From Actinosynnema sp. ALI-1.44 (GTDB lineage: Bacteria; Actinomycetota; Actinomycetes; Mycobacteriales; Pseudonocardiaceae), in contig NZ_MTQO01000024.1 in NCBI RefSeq assembly GCF_001984155.1, positions 17,842-81,841 on the forward strand: a stretch of 64,000 nucleotides of DNA. Reading direction: 5' to 3'. The position numbers were made by a program, and so were the translations under genes. The notes beneath the pieces are model-generated. The model saw only the letters and a program-made list of their open reading frames with translations, was not told the DNA's origin and searched no databases. Numbering within the stretch: the first letter of the stretch is position 1; each line of letters begins with the position of its first letter. Below are positions 54,962-64,000 of the stretch, in pieces.

Positions 54962-56449
54962 CTACTTCTCTCCTCCGGGAGCGACGCGCGGCGAGCCGAA
55001 CCAACGGTGCAGAGCCGCGGACAGCCCGCCGCCGCCCGGCGCCGCCCAAGCCACATGGCCGTCCGGTCGGACCAGGACCGCGTCGGTGGTCACGAAGATG
55101 CTGTCGGGGCCGATCGCGTGGGGAGCTGCGGTGATCACATCCACCCGATCCCCCCATCCCGCCGCGGTACGGCGCAACTCGGCGTTGTCGGCAAAGTCGA
55201 TGAGCACACCCCTTGCCGGACGCAGCAGCTCGGTGCTGCTGGTTTTGCCCGTATCACCCACCAGTTCCTGATGCGGCATACGGAAACCCAGCAGCGGGTG
55301 CTCGCCGGTGTCCATGGGGTAGTGAATTTCCAGACCGCTGACCATGCCCACCAGGTGGCGGCTTACCTCGGCATAGCGAATGAGCTCGGTCATGACGTCA
55401 CGCAGTGGCTGCACGTCGTCGCCGCTGAGGAACAAGAGTCCTTGCGCCTGGGTGTTCATCAGCAGCCGGACCCCCACCGGATGCCGCTCGGCGTGGTATG
55501 AGTCCAGCAGGCCGGGAGGCGCCCAGCCCTGCACGTCGGCAGCGAGCTTCCAGCCGAGATTCACCACGTCCTGAATGCTCGTGTTCATCCCCTGCCCACC
55601 GGCAGGCAGGTGAATGTGCGCCGCGTCGCCTGCCAGCAATATCCGTCCGCGACGATATTCCGTCACCTGACGGCAGGCGTCACCAAAGGCACTGGCCCAG
55701 AGCGGCGTGCCGCCGCTGATGTCCTCCCCGGTGAGGCGCTGCCAACCGGCGGCCACCTCCGCGAAGGCGGGCGGCTCGGTGCGCCGCCGCGGGGGCCGGT
55801 CGCGTTCACAGACGACGATCCGCGTGACGCCATCGCCGAGCGGACCAGCCATGACCATGCCGTTGGGCTTGGTCTCGCCTGCCCAGCGCGGACGGATGTC
55901 GCAGTCCTTCACATCGGCGATGAACATCTCAAGGGTCGCTGCCGTGCCAGGAAAATCGAACCCGGCCGTCTTCCGCACGGTGCTGCGGCCACCATCACAA
56001 CCCACCAGGTAAGAAGCGCGCAGGCGGTGCGGGCCATCCGGCCCGTTGACATCGACCTCGACGCCATCACCGTCGTCGGCCAGTCCGACCAGCACATGGC
56101 CACGCCGGATGTCCGCGCCCAGCTCAGTGGCCCACTCCGCCAGCATCGCCTCCGTGTGGGCCTGCGGCACGCCCTTCCCGCCGAAGTGGGCGCCGTCGAG
56201 CACGCCGAAGTCCATCGGCAGGCCACCGAAATGCCCGACGTTGCTGATTTCTATCTCGCCGAGCCGTGACAGCAGTCCGCGCTGGTCGAACACCTCCATC
56301 GTTCGCGCGGTGAATCCCAGCCCGCGCGACTCCCCGGTCGGCTCTACAAGGCGTTCCACTACGATCACATCGATTCCCGTGAGCCGCAGCTCACCGGCGA
56401 GCATCAGGCCCGCCGGGCCGGCACCCGCGACAATCACTGCGGCGTCCAT
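54962..56449 (-). CDS. FAD-dependent aromatic monooxygenase (PgaE/UrdE/LanE-like), first gene of the operon
   Basis: I choose ATG 56449, preceded by AAGGAGAG. The 495-residue class A flavoprotein has VIVAGAGPAGLMLAGELRLT near 5-24, YLVGCDGGRSTVRKTAGFDF near 152, and LLAGDAAHIHLPAGGQGMNT near 275. A thioredoxin-like C-terminus ends DAVLVRPDGHVAW. Position before the TcmI-type cyclase and KS-alpha identifies it as the angucycline E enzyme, which hydroxylates C12/C12b of the tetracycle. One base separates its stop from the cyclase start codon. It shares clear overall similarity with the second oxygenase at 44831-46351. Confidence 0.88.
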   Translation of the reverse strand: MDAAVIVAGAGPAGLMLAGELRLTGIDVIVVERLVEPTGESRGLGFTARTMEVFDQRGLLSRLGEIEISNVGHFGGLPMDFGVLDGAHFGGKGVPQAHTEAMLAEWATELGADIRRGHVLVGLADDGDGVEVDVNGPDGPHRLRASYLVGCDGGRSTVRKTAGFDFPGTAATLEMFIADVKDCDIRPRWAGETKPNGMVMAGPLGDGVTRIVVCERDRPPRRRTEPPAFAEVAAGWQRLTGEDISGGTPLWASAFGDACRQVTEYRRGRILLAGDAAHIHLPAGGQGMNTSIQDVVNLGWKLAADVQGWAPPGLLDSYHAERHPVGVRLLMNTQAQGLLFLSGDDVQPLRDVMTELIRYAEVSRHLVGMVSGLEIHYPMDTGEHPLLGFRMPHQELVGDTGKTSSTELLRPARGVLIDFADNAELRRTAAGWGDRVDVITAAPHAIGPDSIFVTTDAVLVRPDGHVAWAAPGGGGLSAALHRWFGSPRVAPGGEK

Positions 56450-56591
56450 GCGTCTCTCCTTGGCCGTCGTCCGAGAACTGGCATTGGTTGGCTGCGTGGG
56501 CCAGATCGAGCTGGAACTCCCTGTGGAAGTCCGGCAGATGGCTCCCTGCACAGGAGGCCGCTCCACACCACACCGAAGGATGGACCAGTAG

Positions 56592-56632
56592 ACTGAAGGT
56601 CTGCGCCCTGCGCCGCTGAAGCCTCGCTGAAG
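56592..56632 (-). promoter_or_regulatory. Possible SARP-type repeats upstream of the polyketide operon
   Basis: Read on the minus strand, CTTCAGC occurs at 56632-56626 and 56621-56615 (11 bp apart) and CTTCAGT at 56598-56592, 23 bp further. This lies ~145-185 bp before the first operon gene. The first two fit the SARP phase, but the third is one base off and the heptamer differs from that ahead of the small SARP gene. Confidence 0.35.
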
Positions 56633-56639
56633 TCGGTGG

Positions 56640-58088
<1,449 letters not shown>

Positions 58089-58112
58089 TAGGGGCTCGGA
58101 GACGGAAGCGGT

Positions 58113-58601
58113 TCAAGCACGTCGTTTGCGGGTCGAAACAGAGCGAGGAGGCTGGGCTCGCATGTGGTCGCGGACCCTGCCCATGATGCCGCCGAGAACA
58201 TCTAAATCCTCTTTGGACAGTGGATCGAACAGCAGGTCGCGCACAACGTCGACGTGACCGGGCAGGATCGCGGCCACCCGGTCGAGCCCGGCCCGAGTGA
58301 TCGTGACCAAAGTGGCGCGTTGGTCGTCGGGACTGGTGGCACGGGTGATCAGCCCGGCCTTCTCCAGCAGTCCGGCTTGATGGGTCAGACCGCTGCGGCT
58401 GTAGACGACGCCGTCGGCGAGGGCGGTCATGGTCAACTGCCGATCCGGGGCATCGGCGAGCCGCGCCAGCAGTTGGAACTGGACGTAGCTGAGCTCACCC
58501 GCCGCGCGCACCTGCTGCTCGACAGCGTGATGCAGCAGGCTGACCGACTCCATGAGCGCGAAGTACGTGTCGAGCTGTTCGGGTTCCAGCGCGTCTGCCA
58601 T
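58113..58601 (-). CDS. MarR-family regulator
   Basis: This 162-residue winged-helix protein shows LSYVQFQLLARLADAPDRQL, the recognition region LADGVVYSRSGLTHQAGLLE, and the wing TRATSPDDQRATLVTITRAG. It is divergent from a quinone-oxidoreductase-like gene, the usual pairing for MarR repressors of oxidative or phenolic stress genes. Three TTCGA-based palindromes lie in the 127 bp between them. No HypR/OhrR-type reactive Cys is evident. Confidence 0.85.
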   Translation of the reverse strand: MADALEPEQLDTYFALMESVSLLHHAVEQQVRAAGELSYVQFQLLARLADAPDRQLTMTALADGVVYSRSGLTHQAGLLEKAGLITRATSPDDQRATLVTITRAGLDRVAAILPGHVDVVRDLLFDPLSKEDLDVLGGIMGRVRDHMRAQPPRSVSTRKRRA

Positions 58602-58617
58602 GACCGCATCTTAGTTA

Positions 58618-58711
58618 CTTCGACTTCGAATCATCGTGGCCCAGCTCACCCAGCGAAAGACTTGCTTCGAAGTCAAAGCAAGCTAGCCTGGAAATAACTT
58701 CGACATCGAAG
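58618..58711. promoter_or_regulatory. Three related operator palindromes of the MarR regulator
   Basis: CTTCGACTTCGAAT (58618-58631), TTGCTTCGAAGTCAAAGCAA (around 58662-58681) and CTTCGACATCGAAG (58698-58711, perfect) share a CTTCGA/TCGAAG core. The last sits just before the start of the oxidoreductase gene and the first just before the MarR start, so both genes could be repressed together. Confidence 0.65.
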
Positions 58712-58728
58712 CAATACGGGAGGCAGCC

Positions 58729-59667
58729 ATGAAGGCAGTGCGCTATCACCAATACGGCGGCAGCGACGTGCTGGTCTACGAAGAGGCCGAACGGCCGACG
58801 CCCAGCGAGGGCCAAGTGCTGGTCGAGGTCGCGGGCACCACGTTCAACCCCGTGGACATCGGCATCCGGACCGGAGCCTTGCGGGAGGTGTTCGCCGTCG
58901 AGTGCCCGCACATTCCCGGCATCGACGTCGCGGGAACGATCGCCGAGCTCGGCGACGGGGTCGACGGCTGGCGGGTCGGTGACGCCGTCGTAGCGTTCCT
59001 GCCGATGAACGCCGACGGCGCCGCCGCCGACTACGTCGTCGCGCCCGCGGACACCCTGGCCACCGCACCGCGAACGGTCGAGCTTGCGGACGCAGCCGCT
59101 TTGCCAGTCGGCGGACTGACCGCCTGGCAGGCGCTGTTCGACCTCGCCAGCCTGCGTGCGGGCCAGACGACCCTGATCAACGGGGCCGGCGGCGCTGTCG
59201 GCGGATACGCCGTGCAACTCGCCCACCAGGCCGCAGCCCGGGTCACCGCCACCGCGAGTCACCGCCATGCAGCCCGGCTCCGCCGGGATGGTGCCGACCG
59301 CATCATCGGCTACCTCGACCACGGCAACGACCCGCTCACCGCGGAGGGCGCTCCGTTCGACGTCGTGGTCAACCTCGTCGCGACCACGCCGGAGGAGACC
59401 GCGGCGCTCGCCGATCTGGTCGCCGACGGTGGCGCGCTGGTCAGCACCACCACCCCGCCTCCGGAGGACCCCGGACGCGGCATCCGCACGGCACGTGTGT
59501 TCGTGCTCAGCAGGGCAGACCAACTCGCCGAACTCGTGACCCGCGTCGACCGCGGCGAACTGCGCATCGACGTCGCCGCCCGCCGCCCGCTCTCGGACCT
59601 GCCCGCCGTCCACGACGAGGCCGCCACCGGACGCCTCGCCGGCAAAACCGTCCTCACCCCAGCCTGA
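58729..59667 (+). CDS. NADP-dependent quinone oxidoreductase-like (zinc-independent MDR)
   Basis: ATG 58729 follows GGGAGG. The 312-residue medium-chain reductase begins MKAVRYHQYGGSDVLVYEEA, with VEVAGTTFNPVDIGIRTGAL, PHIPGIDVAGTIAELGDGV, and the NADP loop INGAGGAVGGYAVQLAHQAA. No zinc-ligand cysteines are seen, as in QOR enzymes. It probably reduces quinones or enones and is controlled by the divergent MarR protein. Confidence 0.85.
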   Translation: MKAVRYHQYGGSDVLVYEEAERPTPSEGQVLVEVAGTTFNPVDIGIRTGALREVFAVECPHIPGIDVAGTIAELGDGVDGWRVGDAVVAFLPMNADGAAADYVVAPADTLATAPRTVELADAAALPVGGLTAWQALFDLASLRAGQTTLINGAGGAVGGYAVQLAHQAAARVTATASHRHAARLRRDGADRIIGYLDHGNDPLTAEGAPFDVVVNLVATTPEETAALADLVADGGALVSTTTPPPEDPGRGIRTARVFVLSRADQLAELVTRVDRGELRIDVAARRPLSDLPAVHDEAATGRLAGKTVLTPA

Positions 59668-59713
59668 CCACCACGACAGAACTACCCCTACCACCGTTTA
59701 GGAACACTCCCCG

Positions 59714-60791
59714 ATGACGACCGCGTTCGACCCGATCGACCTGGGCGGCAAGCGCCTGCCGAACCGCATCGCGATGGCCCCGATGACCCGCAGCCGCGCC
59801 TACGGGCCCGGCGCGGCCCCGACCGAACTCAACGCCACCTACTACGCCCAGCGCGCCTCGGCCGGGCTGATCGTGACGAAGGCACCCAGCCCTCGGTGAT
59901 CGGCCAGGGCTACCCGGACACCCCCGGTCTGCACTCCGACGCGCAGATCGCCGGGTGGCGACAGGTCACCGACGCCGTACACGCCAAGGGCGGCACGGTC
60001 TTCGCCCAGCTCATGCACACCGGCCGGATCAGCCACCCCAGCCTGCTGCCCGACGGACTGCTCTCCGTCGGCCCCTCCCCGGTCGCGGCGCGGGGCCAAG
60101 TGTTCACGCACGACGGCATGAAGGACTTCGTCACGCCGAAGGAACTCACCGAGGACGAGATCGCCCAGACGATCACCGACTATGCCGCCGCCGCGCGCAA
60201 CGCGATCGAGGCCGGTTTCGACGGGGTCGAGATCCACGGCGCCAACGGCTACCTCATCCACCAATTCCTCGCTCCGAACGCCAACCAGCGCACCGACGGG
60301 TGGGGCGAGTCGGTGGCAGGCCGGATCCGGCTCGGCGTCGAGGTCGCCACGGCGGTCGTCGAGGCAATCGGCGGTCACCGCACCGGTTTCCGTGTCTCCC
60401 CCGGCAACCCTCTGAACGACATCGCCGAGACTGATCCGTCCGATGTGGAACAGACCTACACCTCGCTCGTCGCCGCACTCGCCCGCTGGGACTGGCTTAT
60501 CTGCCCCTGCTGGAGGGCCCTGACCGCGACTTGACGAAGCGGTTGCGCAAGGACTGGCCGGGGGTGTTCGTGCTCAACCCGTTCACCTATCCGGAACCAA
60601 CCGGCCAGGACTCCCTCGGCCTCGTCGAGGACGGCACCGCCGACCTCATCGCTTTCGGAGCCCTGTTCCTCGCCAACCCCGACCTGCCTCATCGCCTCGC
60701 CGAGGGCGGGCCGTTCAACACCCCCGACAAGGCCACGTTCTACGGCGGCGACCACCGCGGCTACACCGACTACCCCACGCTCGAGGGATAG
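59714..60791 (+). pseudogene. Old-yellow-enzyme alkene reductase with two frameshifts
   Basis: From ATG 59714 the frame reads FDPIDLGGKRLPNRIAMAPM, then TRSRAYGPGAAPTELNATYY. It shifts near 59876-59882 (a base lost in VTEGTQPSVIGQGYPDTPGL), continues through the active-site AAARNAIEAGFDGVEIHGAN and GYLIHQFLAPNANQRTD, and shifts again near 60490-60500. It ends TADLIAFGALFLANPDLPHR and stop 60791. The whole NemA-type length is present, so only two small lesions inactivate it. Confidence 0.8.
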
Positions 60792-60801
60792 GAGGCCGCA
60801 C

Positions 60802-61441
60802 ATGCCGTTCAAGGACCCGGCAATCGCGGTGCGGCCGGCGTTGCTCACCCGCGCCTTCCAGGCGGTGTTCCCGATTCTGACCCGGTACCTGTTCTCGTCG
60901 CCGAAGCTGCAGTTCGCGACGAAACCAGTGCCTGAACCCGAGCGCATCGGAGTGCCGAGTGTCGGTGGGCGGAGCGAGCGCCGGGGGCAAGCTCGCGCTC
61001 AGCGTGCTCGTCCAAGCCCTGCGGGACGGAGAGCCCACGCCGGTGGCCGCCAGCCTGGAATACGCCGTCGGCGACCTCTTCCTGCCGGATGCGAGCCGCA
61101 CCAGCCCCAGCAGGCGGCCCATCGTCGGGCGGTGGATGATGCGGATGGTTCGCCGCACCTACTTCCAGGGCGCTGATCTGGACGATCCGGTCGTGTCCCC
61201 GGCCAAGTACCCGAAGCTGGGCGACTTCCCGCCGTTGCTGGTCCTCACCGGCGGACTGGACACGCTGCGCGGCGAGATGCACGCACTCGCCGACGCTGCA
61301 CGCACAGCCGGGGTCGAGGTCAGCTACCACGACTTCCCCGACTCCGACCACGGTTTCACCCACGTCACACCCGTCGAGACCGCGCGGAGCGCCATCACCA
61401 TGATTGGTGACCACCTTCGCGCCGCCTTCGACAGGTCGTAG
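60802..61441 (+). pseudogene. Alpha/beta hydrolase (fold-3) with internal deletion
   Basis: The N-terminus (MPFKDPAIAVRPALLTRAFQ, VFPILTRYLF) is joined near 60955-60965 to the second half in another frame, which starts VGGASAGGKLALSVL (nucleophile). The second half continues LLVLTGGLDTLRGEMHALAD and the catalytic His in DSDHGFTHV. The HGGG oxyanion segment is missing. It follows the broken alkene reductase by 10 bp, so a whole operon has decayed. Confidence 0.7.
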
Positions 61442-62189
61442 ACCCCGTACCCGTTTCGTGCTCCGGCGCATTCCGGCCGCGTCGGAGCGCAAAACGGCTG
61501 TTCCCCTCGAACCACCGCGGCTTACCGTGTCACCAGTCGTGGGGGCCGTGTCGCAAAGCCGCGATGAGGAGGCCCAACCGCCGAGGTGGGAGCCGATGTC
61601 GCCAGTGCCGTCGACGACGAGTACGGGCGAGCCGAGCCCATGGAGCGTGCCGGTCGACATTACCGAACCGACAGGGCTCTTACAGCGCATCACCGATGTC
61701 GAGGAAGCGGTCGACGCGATGACGCGAACCTACCAGCCTGATCGACTGGAGATCGCCGGACGTCCTGGTCCGGGCCGACTGGACAACGACGATGCGGGCG
61801 CTGCACGCACAGAAAGAGGGGCGTGCAGAGCCAGCCATGGCGGAGGAGACCACCTGCCACGCAGTGTTGGTGAAGCGGCTCGAGCACGTCCTGGCGATCG
61901 GCCGACGCGTGGCGACGATCGTCACTCGCCTGCCCCCTGTATGACCGAGGCGGTGGGTGGCGGCGTCCTGGGTCCCGGTGGTGCGCATCGGTATCGGTCG
62001 GAGAAAGACAGGGGAAAGGGGTACCTTTCACGAGTTACGTGCCGAGGGCGTTTCGCGACCCAACCGCTCTGCCTGGCGCGGAAGGGTAAGTCAAGCCTTA
62101 CGTTCCGAGGTTTCATCGCTATGCTGGAGATCGCCGATCCGGCCTTACATTCGCAAGGTGCGCCAACAACGATGAAACGAGAACGAGGT
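61442..62189. other. 748 bp without a confident gene
   Basis: A plus-strand stretch at about 61754-61941 reads plausibly (ADWTTTMRALHAQKEGRAEP, VLVKRLEHVLAIGRRVAT) but has no convincing start or known family. On the minus strand at 61560-61670, VLVVDGTGDIGSH faintly recalls a DDE-transposase catalytic segment. Nothing here is supported enough to call. Confidence 0.35.
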
Positions 62190-62561
62190 ATGGGGCAGAA
62201 CATTGCCGAGAAAGCGCTTCAGTGGCTGCGGCACCTGGAGGCCTATGACTTCGCCGGTATGCAAGCGATGTGTACCGACAAAGCCACCGTGTGGCACAAC
62301 GACGGTGCGGGCCAGCAGACGATCAACGAGAAACTGGACCAGCTCAGCCCGCTTGTCGCCACCGTCGATTCGTTACGGTACGACGTCATCCGCCAGTTCC
62401 AGAATGCGCACGAGGTGCTCCACCAACAGGTACTTCACCTGGCCATGTCCGACGGTTCCCGTAGAGAGCTCCACGCGGCGATGTACTTCCGGTTCGAGGA
62501 CGGCCTCATCGACCGGGTCGAAGAGTACGCCTACCCCATGCCGGCGAGCGAGGCAGCATGA
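62190..62561 (+). CDS. SnoaL-like (NTF2-fold) protein
   Basis: I choose ATG 62190 (GAACGAGG upstream); ATG 62172 is an alternative. The 123-residue protein has the NTF2/SnoaL pattern: KALQWLRHLEAYDFAGMQAM, CTDKATVWHNDGAGQQTIN, then a C-terminal sheet with ELHAAMYFRFEDGLIDRVEE. Family members include polyketide cyclases, limonene-epoxide-hydrolase-like enzymes and many of unknown role. It precedes a hydrolase gene by 58 bp. Relation to the polyketide cluster is not shown. Confidence 0.65.
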   Translation: MGQNIAEKALQWLRHLEAYDFAGMQAMCTDKATVWHNDGAGQQTINEKLDQLSPLVATVDSLRYDVIRQFQNAHEVLHQQVLHLAMSDGSRRELHAAMYFRFEDGLIDRVEEYAYPMPASEAA

Positions 62562-62619
62562 TTCTGCTTGTGCTCTCGAAGAATGGTTCCGGCAAAGCTG
62601 TTGGACGGGTGGTCGGCCG

Positions 62620-63507
62620 ATGACCGGTTCCCGGGTCGACATGGTTGAAGGCGAGATCGCCGTGCCAGGAGGTAAGGTCTGGTACCGCAGGTCGGGCAGC
62701 GGTGGCCTGCCGCTTCTCCTGGTGCACGGCGGGCCGGGCTATCCGAGCGATCTGTTGTTCGAGGCATTCGAGCCGCTTGCCCAGGAGCGCGAAGTCGTCT
62801 GGTACGACCAACTCGGGGTGGGGCGTTCGGACCCGATCGACGATACCTCGTTGCTCACAGTGGATCGCTTCCTCGACGAACTCGGCGCGGTCATCGAAGG
62901 TCTCGGTCTGCGACGCCCGCATGTCTATGGCCACTCCTGGGGAGCCATGCTCGGCCTTCAGTATGCCGCGCAGCGGGCGCCCGACTGGACGAGTTTGATC
63001 TGTGCCAATGGGTTGGCCAGCGTACCCCGGTTCACGGAAGAGGTACGAGAATTGCTGGCGCAGCTACCGGGCGAGGTTCTGGATCGTACCTATGGTCGTG
63101 AACTCAGAGGAGAGACGGACAATCCCGATTACCTGGTCGCCCAGGGCGAGTACATGCGAGCAATGGTTGTGCGCACCTCGTCGGTAAGCCTCGACCCGGA
63201 TCGCATGAGCCTGCTGACGTTCAGGACGATGATCGGCCAGGCCGATTACCACGTTACGGGCACCCTCAAGGATTGGGACATCTTCGGCGAACTCGACCGC
63301 ATCCGAGTCCCCGCACTGGTCCTCGGCGGAGAGTTCGACGAATGCGTTCCCTCGCACCTCGCGGACATCGCCAGCCGAATTCCGGACTCCGAGCATGTCA
63401 CACAGTCCGGCGCCGCCCACATGGGTTATCTCGAAGAGGAGCCGCTTCGCCGCGAATACGTCTCCATCATTCGGGAATACATGACGCGGATCGAAGAACG
63501 CTCGTAG
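62620..63507 (+). CDS. Proline iminopeptidase-like alpha/beta hydrolase (S33)
   Basis: From ATG 62620 (ATG 62641 is possible) the product is ~295 residues. It has the oxyanion motif LLVHGGPGYPSD, the proline-iminopeptidase-like WYDQLGVGRSDP, the nucleophile in VYGHSWGAMLGLQYA, an Asp in LVLGGEFDECVPSH, and the His in SGAAHMGYLEEE. It is intact, unlike the other hydrolases nearby. In some antibiotic clusters S33 enzymes cut amino-acid protecting groups, but no such context is visible here. Confidence 0.8.
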   Translation: MTGSRVDMVEGEIAVPGGKVWYRRSGSGGLPLLLVHGGPGYPSDLLFEAFEPLAQEREVVWYDQLGVGRSDPIDDTSLLTVDRFLDELGAVIEGLGLRRPHVYGHSWGAMLGLQYAAQRAPDWTSLICANGLASVPRFTEEVRELLAQLPGEVLDRTYGRELRGETDNPDYLVAQGEYMRAMVVRTSSVSLDPDRMSLLTFRTMIGQADYHVTGTLKDWDIFGELDRIRVPALVLGGEFDECVPSHLADIASRIPDSEHVTQSGAAHMGYLEEEPLRREYVSIIREYMTRIEERS

Positions 63508-63932
63508 TTCCCACCGTCAGTGGCCAAACTTGCTGGCGTGTGTTCGCCCCGCAGGAATGATCAAGCGTGGCGACCGTTCTCGTCGAGGCCATGGGTGTCG
63601 CCGGACCGGAACCACCGCCGGTGACCAGCAACCCGGCTTCGAGTGCGGTCAACCCTCATGCCAACGGTTTCCTTCACTTGTCATCAATGGCTGGGAGTCG
63701 TGTGCATGATGCCCTCGGTTGTCGGACGCATTCGGAAAGGGGTGACCATGCGAGGACGACGATCACGGCCATAGCAGGAAGACGACGGAGAATGCAGTGC
63801 CGCCGTGGCCGCAGGTGGCCGGATTCTTTGTAACGCTGTCTACTGACCGGTTGCCAACCCGTCATGCGTTTCGCAGGTTCGCGAACCCTCGCGGGCGCGA
63901 GCCTGTACCGCTCGAAAAGTCATCGCTGCTCG
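63508..63932. other. 425 bp without a gene
   Basis: No frame shows a credible start or domain. The stretch links the hydrolase stop to the transposase fragment at the window end and probably represents insertion-site debris. Confidence 0.4.
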
Positions 63933-64000
63933 TCAAGCGGCGTAGCGGTATTCGTTGATGAGGCCATCGAGGACGCTGGTCCGGTGCCATCGGGAAGCCC
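63933..64000 (-). CDS. C-terminus of an integrase-core transposase (runs off the window)
   Basis: The minus strand ends WHRTSVLDGLINEYRYAA and stop. LxGLINEYRxAA is the usual C-terminal tail of the same transposase family whose N-terminal remnant lies at 56640-57197. Only 22 codons are visible, so its integrity cannot be judged. Confidence 0.5.
   Translation of the reverse strand, partial: ASRWHRTSVLDGLINEYRYAA

Noticed and set aside
61560..61670. VLVVDGTGDI-like motif suggesting a DDE transposase
   Set aside because: A single short resemblance with no continuing homology on either side.
62190..63507. SnoaL-like and S33 hydrolase genes as members of the polyketide cluster
   Set aside because: They lie beyond two transposase remnants and decayed genes, on the other strand, with no link other than family names that also occur in polyketide pathways.

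Overview
The window comes from a high-GC, multicellular-type actinomycete, most likely a member of the Pseudonocardiaceae (Amycolatopsis/Kibdelosporangium/Saccharothrix type). The evidence is GC-rich codon use, GTG and TTG starts with GGAGG-like sites, SARP and LAL regulators with rare TTA codons, XRE/DUF397 gene pairs and a STAND ATPase with WD40 repeats. The species cannot be named from the sequence alone.

Region 1 (1-9.9 kb) is intact accessory or core genes. It holds a secreted von Willebrand A protein (cut by the window edge) coupled to a small membrane protein. Divergent from them is a caspase-like/STAND-ATPase/WD40 protein translationally coupled to an alpha/beta hydrolase and followed by a membrane protein, which looks like an NLR-like conflict cassette. 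A PNPOx-like protein and an ArsR regulator follow; the regulator's SRPBCC partner has been fused by deletion to half of a hydrolase.

Region 2 (10-25 kb) is an integration and decay zone. It contains a frameshifted two-domain LigD, EamA, GGDEF, IS110, ECF-sigma and STAS remnants, two truncated tyrosine recombinases and a 44-bp tRNA 3' fragment that looks like an attachment core. Intact islands lie between them: a ricin-type lectin, an XRE/DUF5753 + DUF397 pair, a TPR protein and a ROK regulator with an operator-like palindrome.

Region 3 (25.2-56.45 kb) is a complete-looking type II polyketide gene cluster. Reading along the minus strand from 56.4 kb, the order is FAD oxygenase, TcmI-type cyclase, KS-alpha, KS-beta, ACP, [acetyl-CoA carboxylase CT, BCCP, BC], ketoreductase, didomain aromatase, second FAD oxygenase, SDR. 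With the carboxylase block removed this is the classical angucycline order (E-F-A-B-C-D-L-M). An exporter, a two-module ABM-type oxygenase, deoxyamino-sugar genes (3-dehydratase, 3,5-epimerase, aminotransferase), a glycosyltransferase, a second exporter, a 2,3-dehydratase, an FMN reductase, a small SARP, a 3-ketoreductase, RmlA, a LAL regulator and an AfsR-like SARP follow. I infer an angucycline-derived aglycone, possibly ring-B-modified, carrying a 4-amino-2,3,4,6-tetradeoxyhexose. All three pathway regulators, and the ABM oxygenase, contain a TTA codon. The small SARP gene has three 11-bp-phased heptamers in front of it.

Region 4 (56.6-64 kb) is again a mobile and decaying flank. It has an integrase-core transposase remnant, an IS5-type element with inverted repeats, an intact MarR/quinone-oxidoreductase divergon with three operator-like palindromes, a twice-frameshifted old-yellow-enzyme gene, a deleted hydrolase, a SnoaL-like protein, a proline-iminopeptidase-like hydrolase, and the C-terminus of another transposase at the window end.
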